NCBI GenBank assembly: GCA_025963635.1
Contig: JAOQAK010000022.1
Coordinates: 1-56,404, forward strand
From: Ferruginibacter sp.
GTDB taxonomy: Bacteria > Bacteroidota > Bacteroidia > Chitinophagales > Chitinophagaceae
Direction of reading: 5' to 3'
DNA length: 56,404 nt
In this document: one piece after another, positions 42,142-51,424 of the stretch
Numbering within the stretch: position 1 is the first letter of the stretch
Layout: the number at the start of each line of letters is the position of its first letter
The notes under the pieces: model-generated
The model's input: the letters and a program-made list of their open reading frames with translations, nothing else
The model's database searches: none
What the model was told of the DNA's origin: nothing
Position numbers and translations under genes: made by a program

Positions 42142-42560
42142 TTAGAAAGCTAACTTAATATTAATTAGCTGGCCGATATCTTTAAATATCTTTCTATTCT
42201 TAACTTCAATTCTTACCCCCCTGCCTTCTGCATATACTTTGGCCGATGGCAATTCAAGTTTTATTTCTTGTGAGATATCGCTATCCATTATTTTTTCAAA
42301 TGCCTGCTGACCAAAAACGAATGAGACCACTAGTTTTTTCTCTCGTGGTAAAAAGTATATAATTGCCCTTTTCTTGTCTTTTATTCTAAAACTCCAACCA
42401 TATTTTTGGCCCGGAAAATTCCATTCGCTTACAGCGCCCGGATATTTAAGGTACACCAGCTCATGGAGATCTTCTAAAAATCATAACTTTTTCCAAAGGC
42501 TTTGATCAATTCTTCATTACCAGGTTCTTTTGTTTTGTCGAAAAAAATGCTATTATCCAT
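42142..42560 (-). pseudogene. DUF3788 protein with one-base frameshift
   Basis: The start MDNSIFFDKTKEPGNEELIK at 42560 runs to AFGKSYDF and TAG (42474-42476). Adding one T to the T5 run (GATTTTTAG) restores LEDLHEL, then YLKYPGAVSEWNFPGQKYGW and RIKDKKRAIIYFLPREKKLV to the end at 42142. Total ~139 residues, normal for DUF3788. One indel in a homopolymer may be a real mutation or a sequencing error. Function of the family unknown. Confidence 0.8.
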
Positions 42561-42631
42561 TTGTTCATTGTTTAGCATTGCATTGGCTACGGATTTGCAG
42601 CCTTGTAATCGCTGTTGGCTGCAGTTACCTA

Positions 42632-43171
42632 TCAAAAAAGCTTTACTCCAATCGCCAGGCTCACTGATCCGAAATCTTCTTTAGTTGCCTTGTGCCGGTT
42701 GAAAATATTGATATAAGAAATTTTCCCTATCCATTTTTGATTCCTGGAAAAATAAAAACCACAAGATGGTTTAACTCCTAAATATGTGTTACCACTGATA
42801 AAACTGGGGCCAGCCATCAACGAAAAATATATGTTTTGTGTGGGATGGAATGAAGCTCCACCAAATAGATTTATCATTTCGCGAACATCATTCATTGTTG
42901 TCGGAGTAGTTCCATCAGGGTTAAGTCTTAATACCTTATCATCTTCTAAGTAGATATCGCCGGTAAGTTCTAGGGTCGGTTTAAACGGGGTGCCGTTATT
43001 GAAAAAGGTTTGAATTCCAAGGCCGATGCTCCATGGGTTATTGCCCCGTGTTCTGTCGTAAATGGTGTTGTTGAACTGTGTAAGCAAATAAGTGGTTGCT
43101 TTTCTTTGGGCCTGTGAAAAAGTCAGTGTTGAAATGAAGCAAGGTAGAAAGATCAAAAATATTTTTTTCAT
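42632..43171 (-). CDS. Small outer-membrane beta-barrel-like secreted protein
   Basis: 179 residues from the Met at 43171 (signal peptide KKIFLIFLPCFISTLTFSQA); a start 7 codons upstream is less likely. The rest alternates in the manner of a beta-barrel (NNPWSIGLGIQTFFNNGTPF, PTLELTGDIYLEDDKVLRLN, NIYFSLMAGPSFISGNTYLG, GFYFSRNQKWIGKISYINIF) and ends SVSLAIGVKLF, with a terminal aromatic as in outer-membrane proteins. No named family recognised. Confidence 0.7.
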   Translation of the reverse strand: MKKIFLIFLPCFISTLTFSQAQRKATTYLLTQFNNTIYDRTRGNNPWSIGLGIQTFFNNGTPFKPTLELTGDIYLEDDKVLRLNPDGTTPTTMNDVREMINLFGGASFHPTQNIYFSLMAGPSFISGNTYLGVKPSCGFYFSRNQKWIGKISYINIFNRHKATKEDFGSVSLAIGVKLF

Positions 43172-43192
43172 AGTGCGGGTTTTAGCGTCCAT

Positions 43193-43542
43193 CTGCGGGG
43201 TGATAAAGCAAATTGAAAACGTAAGTTGAAGGTAAGAAAAGCACTATTCAAAAGGTGCATTTTTATAAGTCGGTAAACAGGTTATACATTCAAATCACAA
43301 AATGTAGTTGCTATGCAGTTGCTGATGAAATGTCTTGAAAGATTCACGATATCTGCTGAAAAGATAACGACGGTTTAAATCTATTATAAATAATTGTTTT
43401 TAGATGAAGTCAATACTACGGGGATGGTGCTCTAAGCTTTTTAACAGCGCTGTTGGTGGAGTAAATTGTGCCGTGGAAATACAAAAAAGATATCGTTTTA
43501 ATTTGAACAAAATAAACACGAGCTGATTACTGGGTTTGCATT
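43193..43542. other. Intergenic, no features seen
   Basis: About 350 bases upstream of the beta-barrel gene and downstream of DUF4112. No ORF, hairpin with T tract or repeat that I would defend. Confidence 0.4.
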
Positions 43543-44013
43543 TTAAGAATTATATTGAACCAGCCACATAAATATTTTATAACTCAACCATGCCAGCCCT
43601 GTCACCAATAACAGCAGCACAAACAAAACAGGAATTACTAATTTCCAGGCCCCGCCCCTGTGTCGTCCTTGTACATAATGCTCATGCATGAGTTTCATGT
43701 TACGCTGACTCGCTTTGAAGCCAACATCAAAAATATCACCCAGTATAGGGATTGATCCAATCAATGCATCTATCAAAATATTCATTGTCATTCTTGCGAG
43801 TACAAATCCGCTTGCCCCGTTTCGGGCCAGGATCATTACCATGTACCCGGAAATCAGCAATGTTGCAAAGTCACCTGCCCCGGGGATAAGACCTATCAAT
43901 GGATCCAAACCAAACTTAATATTTGTTCCGGGGATTTTAAATTGGGAGTCCATTAACCTGGCCAACAAATCCAAATGTGACATTGCCGGGTGTTCACTCG
44001 ATTTTACCTTCAT
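43543..44013 (-). CDS. DUF4112 membrane protein
   Basis: 156 residues. LDLLARLMDSQFKIPGTNIK, then FGLDPLIGLIPGAGDFATLL and the second family motif IDALIGSIPILGDIFDVGFK with ASQRN, typical of DUF4112. C-terminal membrane segment KLVIPVLFVLLLLVTGLAWL. Inner-membrane protein of unknown function. Divergent from the ECF sigma factor gene across ~700 bases that hold the TGTAAACA array. Confidence 0.88.
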   Translation of the reverse strand: MKVKSSEHPAMSHLDLLARLMDSQFKIPGTNIKFGLDPLIGLIPGAGDFATLLISGYMVMILARNGASGFVLARMTMNILIDALIGSIPILGDIFDVGFKASQRNMKLMHEHYVQGRHRGGAWKLVIPVLFVLLLLVTGLAWLSYKIFMWLVQYNS

Positions 44014-44348
44014 TGAAAAGAATTTAATAGTCGTTCAATAACTAATATGGTGCCATTTATGCCTGGTAGATATCGTCTGCTAATCTAAAAGTCATTTTTT
44101 GAAAGGAATTTGTTTTTTGGTATAAATCTATCTTCTCCCTCATGCCTGCAACTCCTATTCTTTTCCCTTTTTTGGTGTTTAAAATTTAAAAATTTGCTCC
44201 GGATGCATTGGAACGGAAATTCATTTTTTAGTTTTCCAAAATAAAATTTTCAAATTTTCTTGAAAAAAGCATTGGCTGGCGAATGCCCACTTTCCGCGGT
44301 AATGCACTCGCTACCATGCATTTAAATGTAAAAGTTGTACGACGAATG

Positions 44349-44497
44349 TGTAAACAAAACTCGTGTAAACATATTTTTGTTTACACCACTCTTGTTTACA
44401 AACTTGTAAACAAGATGCATGTTTTTATTTTTTTGTTTACACATTCCGTATTTACAGTTTTGTAACCAATTTATGAATTTTTGAACTGCTGTTTACA
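44349..44497. repeat. Cluster of seven TGTAAACA/TGTTTACA sites
   Basis: Exact copies: plus orientation TGTAAACA at 44349-44356, 44364-44371, 44405-44412; minus orientation TGTTTACA at 44378-44385, 44393-44400, 44434-44441, 44490-44497. Five extend to the nonamer GTGTAAACA. Sites 2 and 3 are an inverted pair with a 6-base spacer; sites 4 and 5 form CTTGTTTACA-AACT-TGTAAACAAG, a perfect 10-bp-arm palindrome. The first four are spaced 14-15 bases. Sits in an AT-rich divergent intergenic region. Confidence 0.8.
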
Positions 44498-44708
44498 CCA
44501 TGGTTTTTGGACAATTATTTTGAACCTTGTGTTAGAAAGGTGAGAGAAACGGATGGAAGGTTCGGAGGGGAACAGTATTGATTTTACTATTTTTTTCGCG
44601 AGGCCAATTCAGCTGCTAATCTATCCATCTCTAATTTTTTTGATTATTCCCTTATTCTTGTAAGAATTTATTCCTTTGATGGTACTAATGAGATAAACAA
44701 CCAGCGCC

Positions 44709-45218
44709 GTGACTGAAAAGCAACAGCAACAAATTTTTGAAAATTGGATTGATCAGCACAAAGCCCTGCTTTTTAAAGTAGTTCGGGCTTATGCTTTTAC
44801 AGCGATGGACCAGGATGATCTTTTCCAGGAGATCACGATACAGGTGTGGAATTCTATCCCGGGTTTCAGGGAGGAGTCTTCAGTTACCACCTGGCTATAT
44901 CGTATATCGCTCAATACTGCCATAAAATGGGTGAAGAAAGAACGAAAGCATTACCAGGCAGAAGCAATTGACGATGTTCAACACGTTTTACAGGAGCGTA
45001 AAGTGCAGGTTGATGAGCGACTGGTATGGCTCTATGAAGAAATTTACCAACTCGATGAAATTGATCGCTCAATCACCTTACTGCTGCTGGATAATTTTAG
45101 CTACAAAGAAATGGCCGGCATACTGGGCATCACTGAATCTAATGTTGGTGTTAAAATCAATCGTATAAAAAAGTATCTCATCTCAAAATCAAAAAAATAT
45201 GATCACCATGGAATTTGA
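44709..45218 (+). CDS. RNA polymerase sigma-70 factor, ECF type
   Basis: 169 residues starting at GTG 44709 (no in-frame ATG upstream). Region 2: VVRAYAFTAMDQDDLFQEIT and IQVWNSIPGFREESSVTTWL; region 4: NFSYKEMAGILGITESNVGV with KINRIKKYL as recognition helix. No partner anti-sigma of the FecR type follows; instead a membrane protein gene overlaps its 3' end by 11-20 bases, which may have the anti-sigma role. Confidence 0.92.
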   Translation: MTEKQQQQIFENWIDQHKALLFKVVRAYAFTAMDQDDLFQEITIQVWNSIPGFREESSVTTWLYRISLNTAIKWVKKERKHYQAEAIDDVQHVLQERKVQVDERLVWLYEEIYQLDEIDRSITLLLLDNFSYKEMAGILGITESNVGVKINRIKKYLISKSKKYDHHGI

Positions 45219-45813
45219 TGAAATTAAAAAAGTATGGGACGCACAAAATAATGAGCCCCTTTACGTTATCAATGAAACAACCTTGCACAACCGCATCCTG
45301 TCGAAAAAGAAACAGGCACACCATATTACCAACATCAGTGAATTGCTTTCTGTGGTGGCATATTCCGGTACGGGGTGCTTCATTCTTGGAATGAATGTTT
45401 ACAAACAAAGCGGGAGTATATTTATGTACATCTTAGCCGGATGGATGATTATTAGTGCGCTGTATTTATTGGTGAGCAGAATCCGCAGGATACAGGGGAA
45501 TCGCAGGTTTGATCTGTCGATGCGTGGTGACCTTGCTCATGCGATTTCAATGGCAACTTACCAGGTGAATCTTTCCCGGCTAATGCGGTGGAATGTTCTT
45601 CCGATTGGAATACTTACCGGGCTTGGTGTTTGGGATGGCGGAAAATCAATATGGGGCGCTGTTGGTATACTGGTGTTTTTTATATTGGCAAATTACGCCT
45701 CAGGTTGGGAACACCGCATTTATAAAGCAAGGAAGCATGCGTTGGAAAAATTACAAGACAAGCTGGAAAATGAAGACCCGGGCGATCGTGCACCATGGCT
45801 GCAAACCACGTAG
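45208..45813 (+). CDS. Membrane protein coupled to ECF sigma factor (putative anti-sigma)
   Basis: 201 residues from ATG 45208 (ATG 45199 also possible). Cytoplasmic start EFDEIKKVWDAQNNEPLYVI then four hydrophobic segments (LLSVVAYSGTGCFILGMNVY; FMYILAGWMIISALYLLVSR; WNVLPIGILTGLGVWDG; GAVGILVFFILANY) and a charged tail. It overlaps the sigma factor gene, so translational coupling is likely. Such pairs are common in Chitinophagaceae; an anti-sigma role is inferred from position only. Confidence 0.7.
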   Translation: MEFDEIKKVWDAQNNEPLYVINETTLHNRILSKKKQAHHITNISELLSVVAYSGTGCFILGMNVYKQSGSIFMYILAGWMIISALYLLVSRIRRIQGNRRFDLSMRGDLAHAISMATYQVNLSRLMRWNVLPIGILTGLGVWDGGKSIWGAVGILVFFILANYASGWEHRIYKARKHALEKLQDKLENEDPGDRAPWLQTT

Positions 45814-46329
45814 CAAAACATCTGTTGAAAAGCTGCGATTCAGCATACTTTTATTTTTTGAAAAAGCTATAAAAATAGCAGGGCAGATTTACCAACCTGC
45901 CCTGCAAACAACAACTACAGTTTGACATTTTTTACAACGCTTATATCTGTAAAAATCCCGCAATCCGGCCCTGGCGTGGTGAGATCAGCAGCTTTTATTC
46001 TGCTGTACGGTTTTCAGTTTTACTATCTTTTACAACAGCTATCTCTGCGTCCCTTATCTGACCGACGTATTCTGAATTGACTGGTGTAAAGATAATATCG
46101 GCCATAGAAGGATGTAAATGATCTTCATCAGTGTAATAATTGGTTATCATCAGCCGTATAATTCAGCCGGATATTTTATATTCTCCATCATCAGAAACAG
46201 GTACAATCTTCTACGGCTAACCTGGCCGTTAGTAAGCTCAGGTATCGCTGCGCACTAATTTTTGGTTTCGATTTTTAAAACTGGTACCATTGCAACATAG
46301 TTGAAAGCTAAACCAACAGAAAGAATATT
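45814..46329. other. Intergenic region with a short minus-strand frame
   Basis: 516 bases. Minus strand 45995-46150 could encode 51 residues starting MITNYYTDEDHLHPSMADII and ending DSKTENRTAE; no ribosome site and no family recognised. It may be the end of a lost gene. Nothing else stands out. Confidence 0.3.
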
Positions 46330-47604
46330 ATGAACGCACAACGGACACGCAACTCCGCCAGCAGGGTGCTGGTTGCAAGCCTCGCAGGCACTACCATTGA
46401 GTTTTTTGATTTTTATATATACGCTACGGCTGCAGTGTTGGTCTTTCCTAAATTGTTTTTTCCTTCCACTGATGCTGCTACTGCCACTCTACAATCGTTG
46501 GCCACTTTTGCACTGGCATTTTTCGCCAGGCCCGTGGGTGCAGCGTTGTTCGGGCATTTCGGAGACCGCATTGGCCGAAAGGCAACGCTGGTGGCGGCGC
46601 TAATGACCATGGGGTGCTCAACGATAGCGATCGGCCTTTTGCCATCTTACCAATCTGTTGGCATTATTGCTCCCATACTGCTGGCGGTACTACGATTTGC
46701 GCAAGGCCTGGGCCTGGGCGGTGAATGGGGAGGTGCTGTGTTACTGGCAACAGAAAACGCACCTGAGGGAAAGAAAGCCTGGTATGGCATGTTCCCGCAA
46801 CTAGGTGCACCCATTGGATTTTTACTCTCCACTACTTTTTTTCTCCTGCTGGGTAATACCATGAGCGACGAGCAATTTTTCAGTTATGGCTGGCGTATTC
46901 CATTTATTGCAAGTGCTTTATTAGTATGGGTGGGTTTATATGTTCGTTTAAAACTGGTAGAAACGCCGGACTTTCTGAAAATTATAGAAAAAAATGAGAG
47001 GGTTAATCTGCCTATAAGGGAGGTAATGGGCAAACATGCCAAAGCGCTTGTATTGGGTACTTTTGTTTCTGTTACTGTTTTTTTATTGTTTTATTTGATG
47101 ACCGTATTTACGTTAAGCTGGGGAACATCCAATTTAAATTATTCGCACTCCGGTTTCCTGGTTGCTCAAATGATTTCAATGGTGTTTTTTGCGGTGGGCA
47201 TTCTTATATCAGCAGCCTTTGCAGACCGGTATGGCCGCAGTAATATTTTGATGATTGCTTCAATTTGTGTTTTCATATTCGGCTTGTTTTTTTCTCATTT
47301 ATTTATTGCAGGTCATTTGGCGCTACTGATTGGATTTCTCTCTTTTGGTATGTTCTTAATGGGTATATCTTATGGTCCGTTGGGAACTGCGCTTGCTGAA
47401 ATTTTTCCTGTAGCGGTTCGATACACCGGCGCATCTTTGTCTTTTACTTTAGCGGGCATATTAGGCGCATCCTTAACCCCATACCTCGCCACCAGGCTCG
47501 CCAAAGACTATGGTATTCAATATGTAGGGTATTACCTGTCGCTGGCAGCGGGCTTCACTTTGCTGTCTTTGTTATTGGCAAGATCAGCCATGAAAGAGAA
47601 TTAA
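46330..47604 (+). CDS. MFS transporter, metabolite:proton symporter (MHS) type
   Basis: 424 residues, 12 predicted membrane helices. MHS hallmarks: VASLAGTTIEFFDFYIYATA in helix 1, ARPVGAALFGHFGDRIGRKA (loop 2-3 motif GxxxDRxGRK), LGGEWGGAVLLATENAPEGK in helix 4, and DRYGRSN in loop 8-9. Family members carry alpha-ketoglutarate, citrate, proline-betaine or shikimate with protons. The substrate cannot be told. Monocistronic. Confidence 0.9.
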   Translation: MNAQRTRNSASRVLVASLAGTTIEFFDFYIYATAAVLVFPKLFFPSTDAATATLQSLATFALAFFARPVGAALFGHFGDRIGRKATLVAALMTMGCSTIAIGLLPSYQSVGIIAPILLAVLRFAQGLGLGGEWGGAVLLATENAPEGKKAWYGMFPQLGAPIGFLLSTTFFLLLGNTMSDEQFFSYGWRIPFIASALLVWVGLYVRLKLVETPDFLKIIEKNERVNLPIREVMGKHAKALVLGTFVSVTVFLLFYLMTVFTLSWGTSNLNYSHSGFLVAQMISMVFFAVGILISAAFADRYGRSNILMIASICVFIFGLFFSHLFIAGHLALLIGFLSFGMFLMGISYGPLGTALAEIFPVAVRYTGASLSFTLAGILGASLTPYLATRLAKDYGIQYVGYYLSLAAGFTLLSLLLARSAMKEN

Positions 47605-47750
47605 CAACCATGTGTTTCCAGGCGTTGCCTGAATTACAAGTAAAAAAAAATTACTATACGAATGGTATTGAGCCGGATATGGGGATCAAAAATTCTAATT
47701 TTCTCAAGCCATAAAGGATTTAACGTACTTTAGTCTAAAATTTAGTATTT

Positions 47751-49052
47751 ATGGCAAATACCGTTTTCATCAACTTCCGCGGCGGCATAATTCCTCCCCG
47801 GAAACTTTACGACATTCTGAATGCACTACAAAAAATTAAGGTGCAGTTTGTACGCTTTGGATTGCGTCAGCAGCTGCTCGTCGACCTGGAAACATACAAT
47901 GTAGCCGGCTTTACAGAAGAACTGGAAAGATTAAATATGCAATACGAAGTTGATACCAGCAACTTCCCGAACATCATCAGCTCCTTCCCTGCAGAAGGAA
48001 TTTTTATACGCAATACATGGCTAACCGAATCTGTGTATAAAGAAATTTTGGATGCCATTAATTATGCACCCACTATTAAAGTAAATATATGCGACGGTAA
48101 CCAGAGTTTTACACCTATGCTTACAGGTAATATTAACTGGGTGGCCAATGCGCAGGCGCCGAACTACTGGCACCTGTTTATCCGTTTTCCAAAAACAAAT
48201 ACTATTTATGAATGGGACCAGTTGTGTTATACCGGTGATATCCCTGAGGTAACAAAATCTCTTGAACAAATCATCACATCGAATCCGGCAGCGTATATTG
48301 ATAATCCTGATGCAGATGGCAGCCAGCTGTTTTCATCTTTATCAACCGCAAATTTAAAAAACAAGCCTGCTGAAAAAGGAGCAGAATTGCCACTGTTTAA
48401 CCTACCCTATTATGAGGGACTTAACCGCTACGACAATAAATATTGGCTGGGTATTTATCAAAGGGATGAATTATTCGGTGTTGCTTTCTTAAAAGAGCTT
48501 TGCCAGGTGTGTTCCGATACCAAATTGGCACAGCTTTGCTGCACTGCATGGAAAACGATCATGATCAAGGGCATTGAAGAAAAAGACAAGGAGACCTGGA
48601 ACCTGGTGCTTGAAAAATATCAAATCAATATGCGGCATGCGGCCAATGAATTAAATTTCCAGGTGGAAGATAATTCGGCGGAAGGGCTTGCACTTAAAAA
48701 TTACCTGGTGAAAAATTTGAGTGTTGATGATACCCGTACGTTTGGCATCTGCATTGGTATCAAAACAAGAAAAAAAAGTGAAATATTCAGTAGCATCCTG
48801 GTGAGAAGAAGATACGTGATAGATTTTTTAGGCATCCGGTTATTTAAGGTATATGATATTTTATGTGCTAAGGATTTTAATCCCAATGAACGCACAGAAG
48901 AGATTTTTAGTAGTGATAATCCAAAGTTTGTATTGGCAGAACAGGTGCGCCGTTGTGTAATAAAATATTATAAATACAGGGCGGCCATAGTAAAAAAATC
49001 TGCAAAGCCCATAAAGCCGACGATACCTCCAGCCAAAAAAGCAGAGGTATGA
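47751..49052 (+). CDS. Nitrite/sulfite reductase-like half-domain protein without Fe-S cluster motif
   Basis: 433 residues, cytoplasmic. FINFRGGIIPPRKLYDIL and FVRFGLRQQLLVDL match the ferredoxin-like half domain of siroheme sulfite/nitrite reductases; later LAQLCCTAWKTIMIKGIEEK resembles the second half domain (usual LTPWQxLLxxGI). The siroheme-[4Fe-4S] pattern CxxxxxC...CxxxC is absent; Cys occur as LCQVC and LCC only. In relatives a rubredoxin domain follows; here the C-terminus is a Lys/Pro-rich tail (KSAKPIKPTIPPAKK). Probably a redox or heme-linked protein of unknown activity. Confidence 0.65.
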   Translation: MANTVFINFRGGIIPPRKLYDILNALQKIKVQFVRFGLRQQLLVDLETYNVAGFTEELERLNMQYEVDTSNFPNIISSFPAEGIFIRNTWLTESVYKEILDAINYAPTIKVNICDGNQSFTPMLTGNINWVANAQAPNYWHLFIRFPKTNTIYEWDQLCYTGDIPEVTKSLEQIITSNPAAYIDNPDADGSQLFSSLSTANLKNKPAEKGAELPLFNLPYYEGLNRYDNKYWLGIYQRDELFGVAFLKELCQVCSDTKLAQLCCTAWKTIMIKGIEEKDKETWNLVLEKYQINMRHAANELNFQVEDNSAEGLALKNYLVKNLSVDDTRTFGICIGIKTRKKSEIFSSILVRRRYVIDFLGIRLFKVYDILCAKDFNPNERTEEIFSSDNPKFVLAEQVRRCVIKYYKYRAAIVKKSAKPIKPTIPPAKKAEV

Positions 49053-49102
49053 GTTTGTCGGTACAATGCTGATCAGGGCTAATGATGTTCGTGATTAAGA
49101 CA

Positions 49103-49146
49103 AATAAAAATCCCTGCAAAATCGAGTGTTTGCAGGGATTTTTATT
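49103..49146. terminator. Perfect bidirectional terminator
   Basis: AATAAAAATCCCTGCAAA (49103-49120) and its exact inverse (49129-49146) around an 8-base loop; A and T tracts on both sides allow use on either strand. It ends the half-domain protein transcript, 50 bases after the stop. Confidence 0.92.
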
Positions 49147-49252
49147 GTGATTAACCTAATGCCGCATATCCATTCAAGCCCTGGTATTGCAAGTTTAAAT
49201 GTTTCAAATTTTTCGACCACAGGTAAGGAGTTATTCAAACCAAATCATAGTT

Positions 49253-50650
49253 ATGAAAAAAGCATTTTTTCTTTTCTTATTTCCTCTTGTTTTGAATGCG
49301 CAAAATAATACAGCCCGTTTTGATGCGTATATGAATGCACAAGCGAATCTATACGGGTTCAATGGCAATGTATTGGTTGCAAAAAATGGAAAGGTGATTT
49401 ATCAAAAATCTTTTGGATATGCAGATTACGAGGCAAAGAAAAAACTTGCAGCGAATAGCATTTTTGACTGTGGTTCCATTGCAAAGGAGTTCACCGCGAT
49501 GGGCATCTTGTTATTGAAAGACAAGGGTAAAATCAGTTATTCAGATGAGCTCGGAAAGTTTTTTCCTGAACTTCCTTATACAAATGTTACCATTCACCAA
49601 CTGCTTACCCATACTTCCGGAATGCCCGATGGCTTTGGATTAGTAGCGGAATATTTTGATCACAGTAAGGTCGCTACCAATAATGATTTGATCCATTTGC
49701 TCGCCATTCAAAAGCCCGCGCTTCTTTTTAAACCTGGTGAAAACCTGGCGTACTCGGGTACTGCTTTTAACTTACTCGCATCCATTATTGAAAAGATTTC
49801 CGGGCAATCTTATAACAGTTATATGGATGACCAGGTTTTTAAACCATTGGGAATGACGGGTACAAAGGTTGTGAATGGCCCCAGGTCAGTAAAGGATATT
49901 CCCGGCTATGCCTATGGGTATGTATATTCAGATAGTGTAAAGAAATTTGTAAGAGCAGATAGTCAGCCTTCCGGGTGGACAACCTACCTGGCTGGCCTTA
50001 CGGGCGAGGGTATGATTATTACCACCACAGGTGATCTTCTAAAATGGGATTGTGCGCTCAAAAACCACCGCCTGCTTACCGAGACAACCCAACACGAAAT
50101 GCTTTCTCAGCACTCTGAAAAAGTTATGCCGAAAGTATCTTTCGGTTACGGAATAAGGGTGGGGAAAAATGATTTTGGCAATTATATTTTTCACAATGGA
50201 TACTATCCCGGGTATATATGCATGCATTTACGTTATACTGATGAAGATCTAACCGTGATTGTTTTATCAAATAATGAATCCCGTTCCGATTTTATCGCAG
50301 ATGGTTTATCTGCCATCAACTTACATAAGAATGTTGTGATGCCCTACGCTCATAAAGAAATGGTAAAGAATGCCGTTGTTGCAAAATACGCCGGTAAATA
50401 CCTGATGCGCCTCACGAGGCCACCTTATATGGCTGTTTTTCCGATCGAGTTTGTAAACCGAAATGATGTCTTGTATATTTCTTCCGGAACAGCCCCGGGC
50501 ATAAAGCTCAAACACGAGTCAAAGAATAAATTCTTTTTTGCCGACGGAACCGACCAGCAAATCGAATTTGACATGGACAACAATGACAAGGTTCTCAGTG
50601 TATGGCATACAGCGTGGGGCGTGAGAAAGGAGTTAACAAAAGTTGAATGA
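49253..50650 (+). CDS. Secreted serine hydrolase (beta-lactamase/class C PBP family)
   Basis: 465 residues from ATG 49253 (KKAFFLFLFPLVLNAQ signal peptide). Motif SxxK in DCGSIAKEFTAMG (~75), HTSGMPDGF, Y-x-N/S site as LAYSGTAFNLLASIIEKISG (~165), and HNGYYPGY in place of the HxG third motif (~310). A C-terminal beta domain follows (~380-465). Esterase, D-aminopeptidase or beta-lactamase-like activity; not a typical resistance enzyme. Start chosen because an upstream reading frame extends into the terminator region. Confidence 0.9.
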   Translation: MKKAFFLFLFPLVLNAQNNTARFDAYMNAQANLYGFNGNVLVAKNGKVIYQKSFGYADYEAKKKLAANSIFDCGSIAKEFTAMGILLLKDKGKISYSDELGKFFPELPYTNVTIHQLLTHTSGMPDGFGLVAEYFDHSKVATNNDLIHLLAIQKPALLFKPGENLAYSGTAFNLLASIIEKISGQSYNSYMDDQVFKPLGMTGTKVVNGPRSVKDIPGYAYGYVYSDSVKKFVRADSQPSGWTTYLAGLTGEGMIITTTGDLLKWDCALKNHRLLTETTQHEMLSQHSEKVMPKVSFGYGIRVGKNDFGNYIFHNGYYPGYICMHLRYTDEDLTVIVLSNNESRSDFIADGLSAINLHKNVVMPYAHKEMVKNAVVAKYAGKYLMRLTRPPYMAVFPIEFVNRNDVLYISSGTAPGIKLKHESKNKFFFADGTDQQIEFDMDNNDKVLSVWHTAWGVRKELTKVE

Positions 50651-50846
50651 AATTTTAGAAGGATTAAGGTTCGTTGTAGTTGATAAACAGTTGGATTCAT
50701 GCCGGCATGTCACTATAACTTTTATCCTGTTTGTACTTCTCTGATTCTTGCATGAAGTTGCTGTTACAAGAACATCAAATTTTAAGGCACATAGCAGAAT
50801 GCTTAAATTTTTTATCTTTAAATAGTAAACAGTAAAACAGCAAGCC

Positions 50847-51341
50847 ATGGAATTTAATTTATCAAAATCAATAGAAATTCTTGAGCGTACGCCAGGGGTG
50901 TTGATTGCAATGCTACACAACCTTTCGGACGACTGGACATCACAGAACGAAGGTGGCGAAACATGGAGCGTATTTGATATTGTCGGTCATCTTATCCACG
51001 GCGAAAAAACCGACTGGATTCCACGAATGGAAATTATTCTTTCAGACAAACCAACTAAAACCTTCGAGCCGTTCGATAGGTTTGCCCAATTTGAAGAAAG
51101 CAAAGGGAAATCATTGGCACAACTTTTAGATGAATTTAAAACATTGCGGAAACATAATATTGAGCAACTACGATCAAAAAATCTTACCAAGCAAAATGAG
51201 CAGGAAAAAGGCATTCATCCTGCCTTTGGAGAAGTTACGGTATCCCAGCTTCTTTCAACATGGACGGTACACGATCTCAATCATATTGCTCAAATCTGTC
51301 GCGTAATAGCAAGTCAATATAAAGCTGAAGTTGGCCCCTAA
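50847..51341 (+). CDS. DinB family protein (four-helix bundle)
   Basis: 164 residues. The DinB/YfiT metal triad is visible: His in VFDIVGHLIHGEKTDW (~49), and the two His of WTVHDLNHIAQICR (~138 and 142). DinB-fold enzymes transfer thiols such as bacillithiol or act in detoxification; this member's substrate is unknown. Single gene between the serine hydrolase and GH92. Confidence 0.88.
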   Translation: MEFNLSKSIEILERTPGVLIAMLHNLSDDWTSQNEGGETWSVFDIVGHLIHGEKTDWIPRMEIILSDKPTKTFEPFDRFAQFEESKGKSLAQLLDEFKTLRKHNIEQLRSKNLTKQNEQEKGIHPAFGEVTVSQLLSTWTVHDLNHIAQICRVIASQYKAEVGP

Positions 51342-51424
51342 GTAGCGTATTTGAAAATTCTGCAAGAGTAATTTAACAATGTAATTCAATCATTCAACAT
51401 CCTTCTGAACAAATATAACCTGTC

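Noticed and set aside
44349..44497. DnaA-box cluster / chromosomal origin
   Set aside because: The motif is not TTATCCACA or a near variant, and dnaA, dnaN or gidA are not nearby. Kept as an unexplained array instead.
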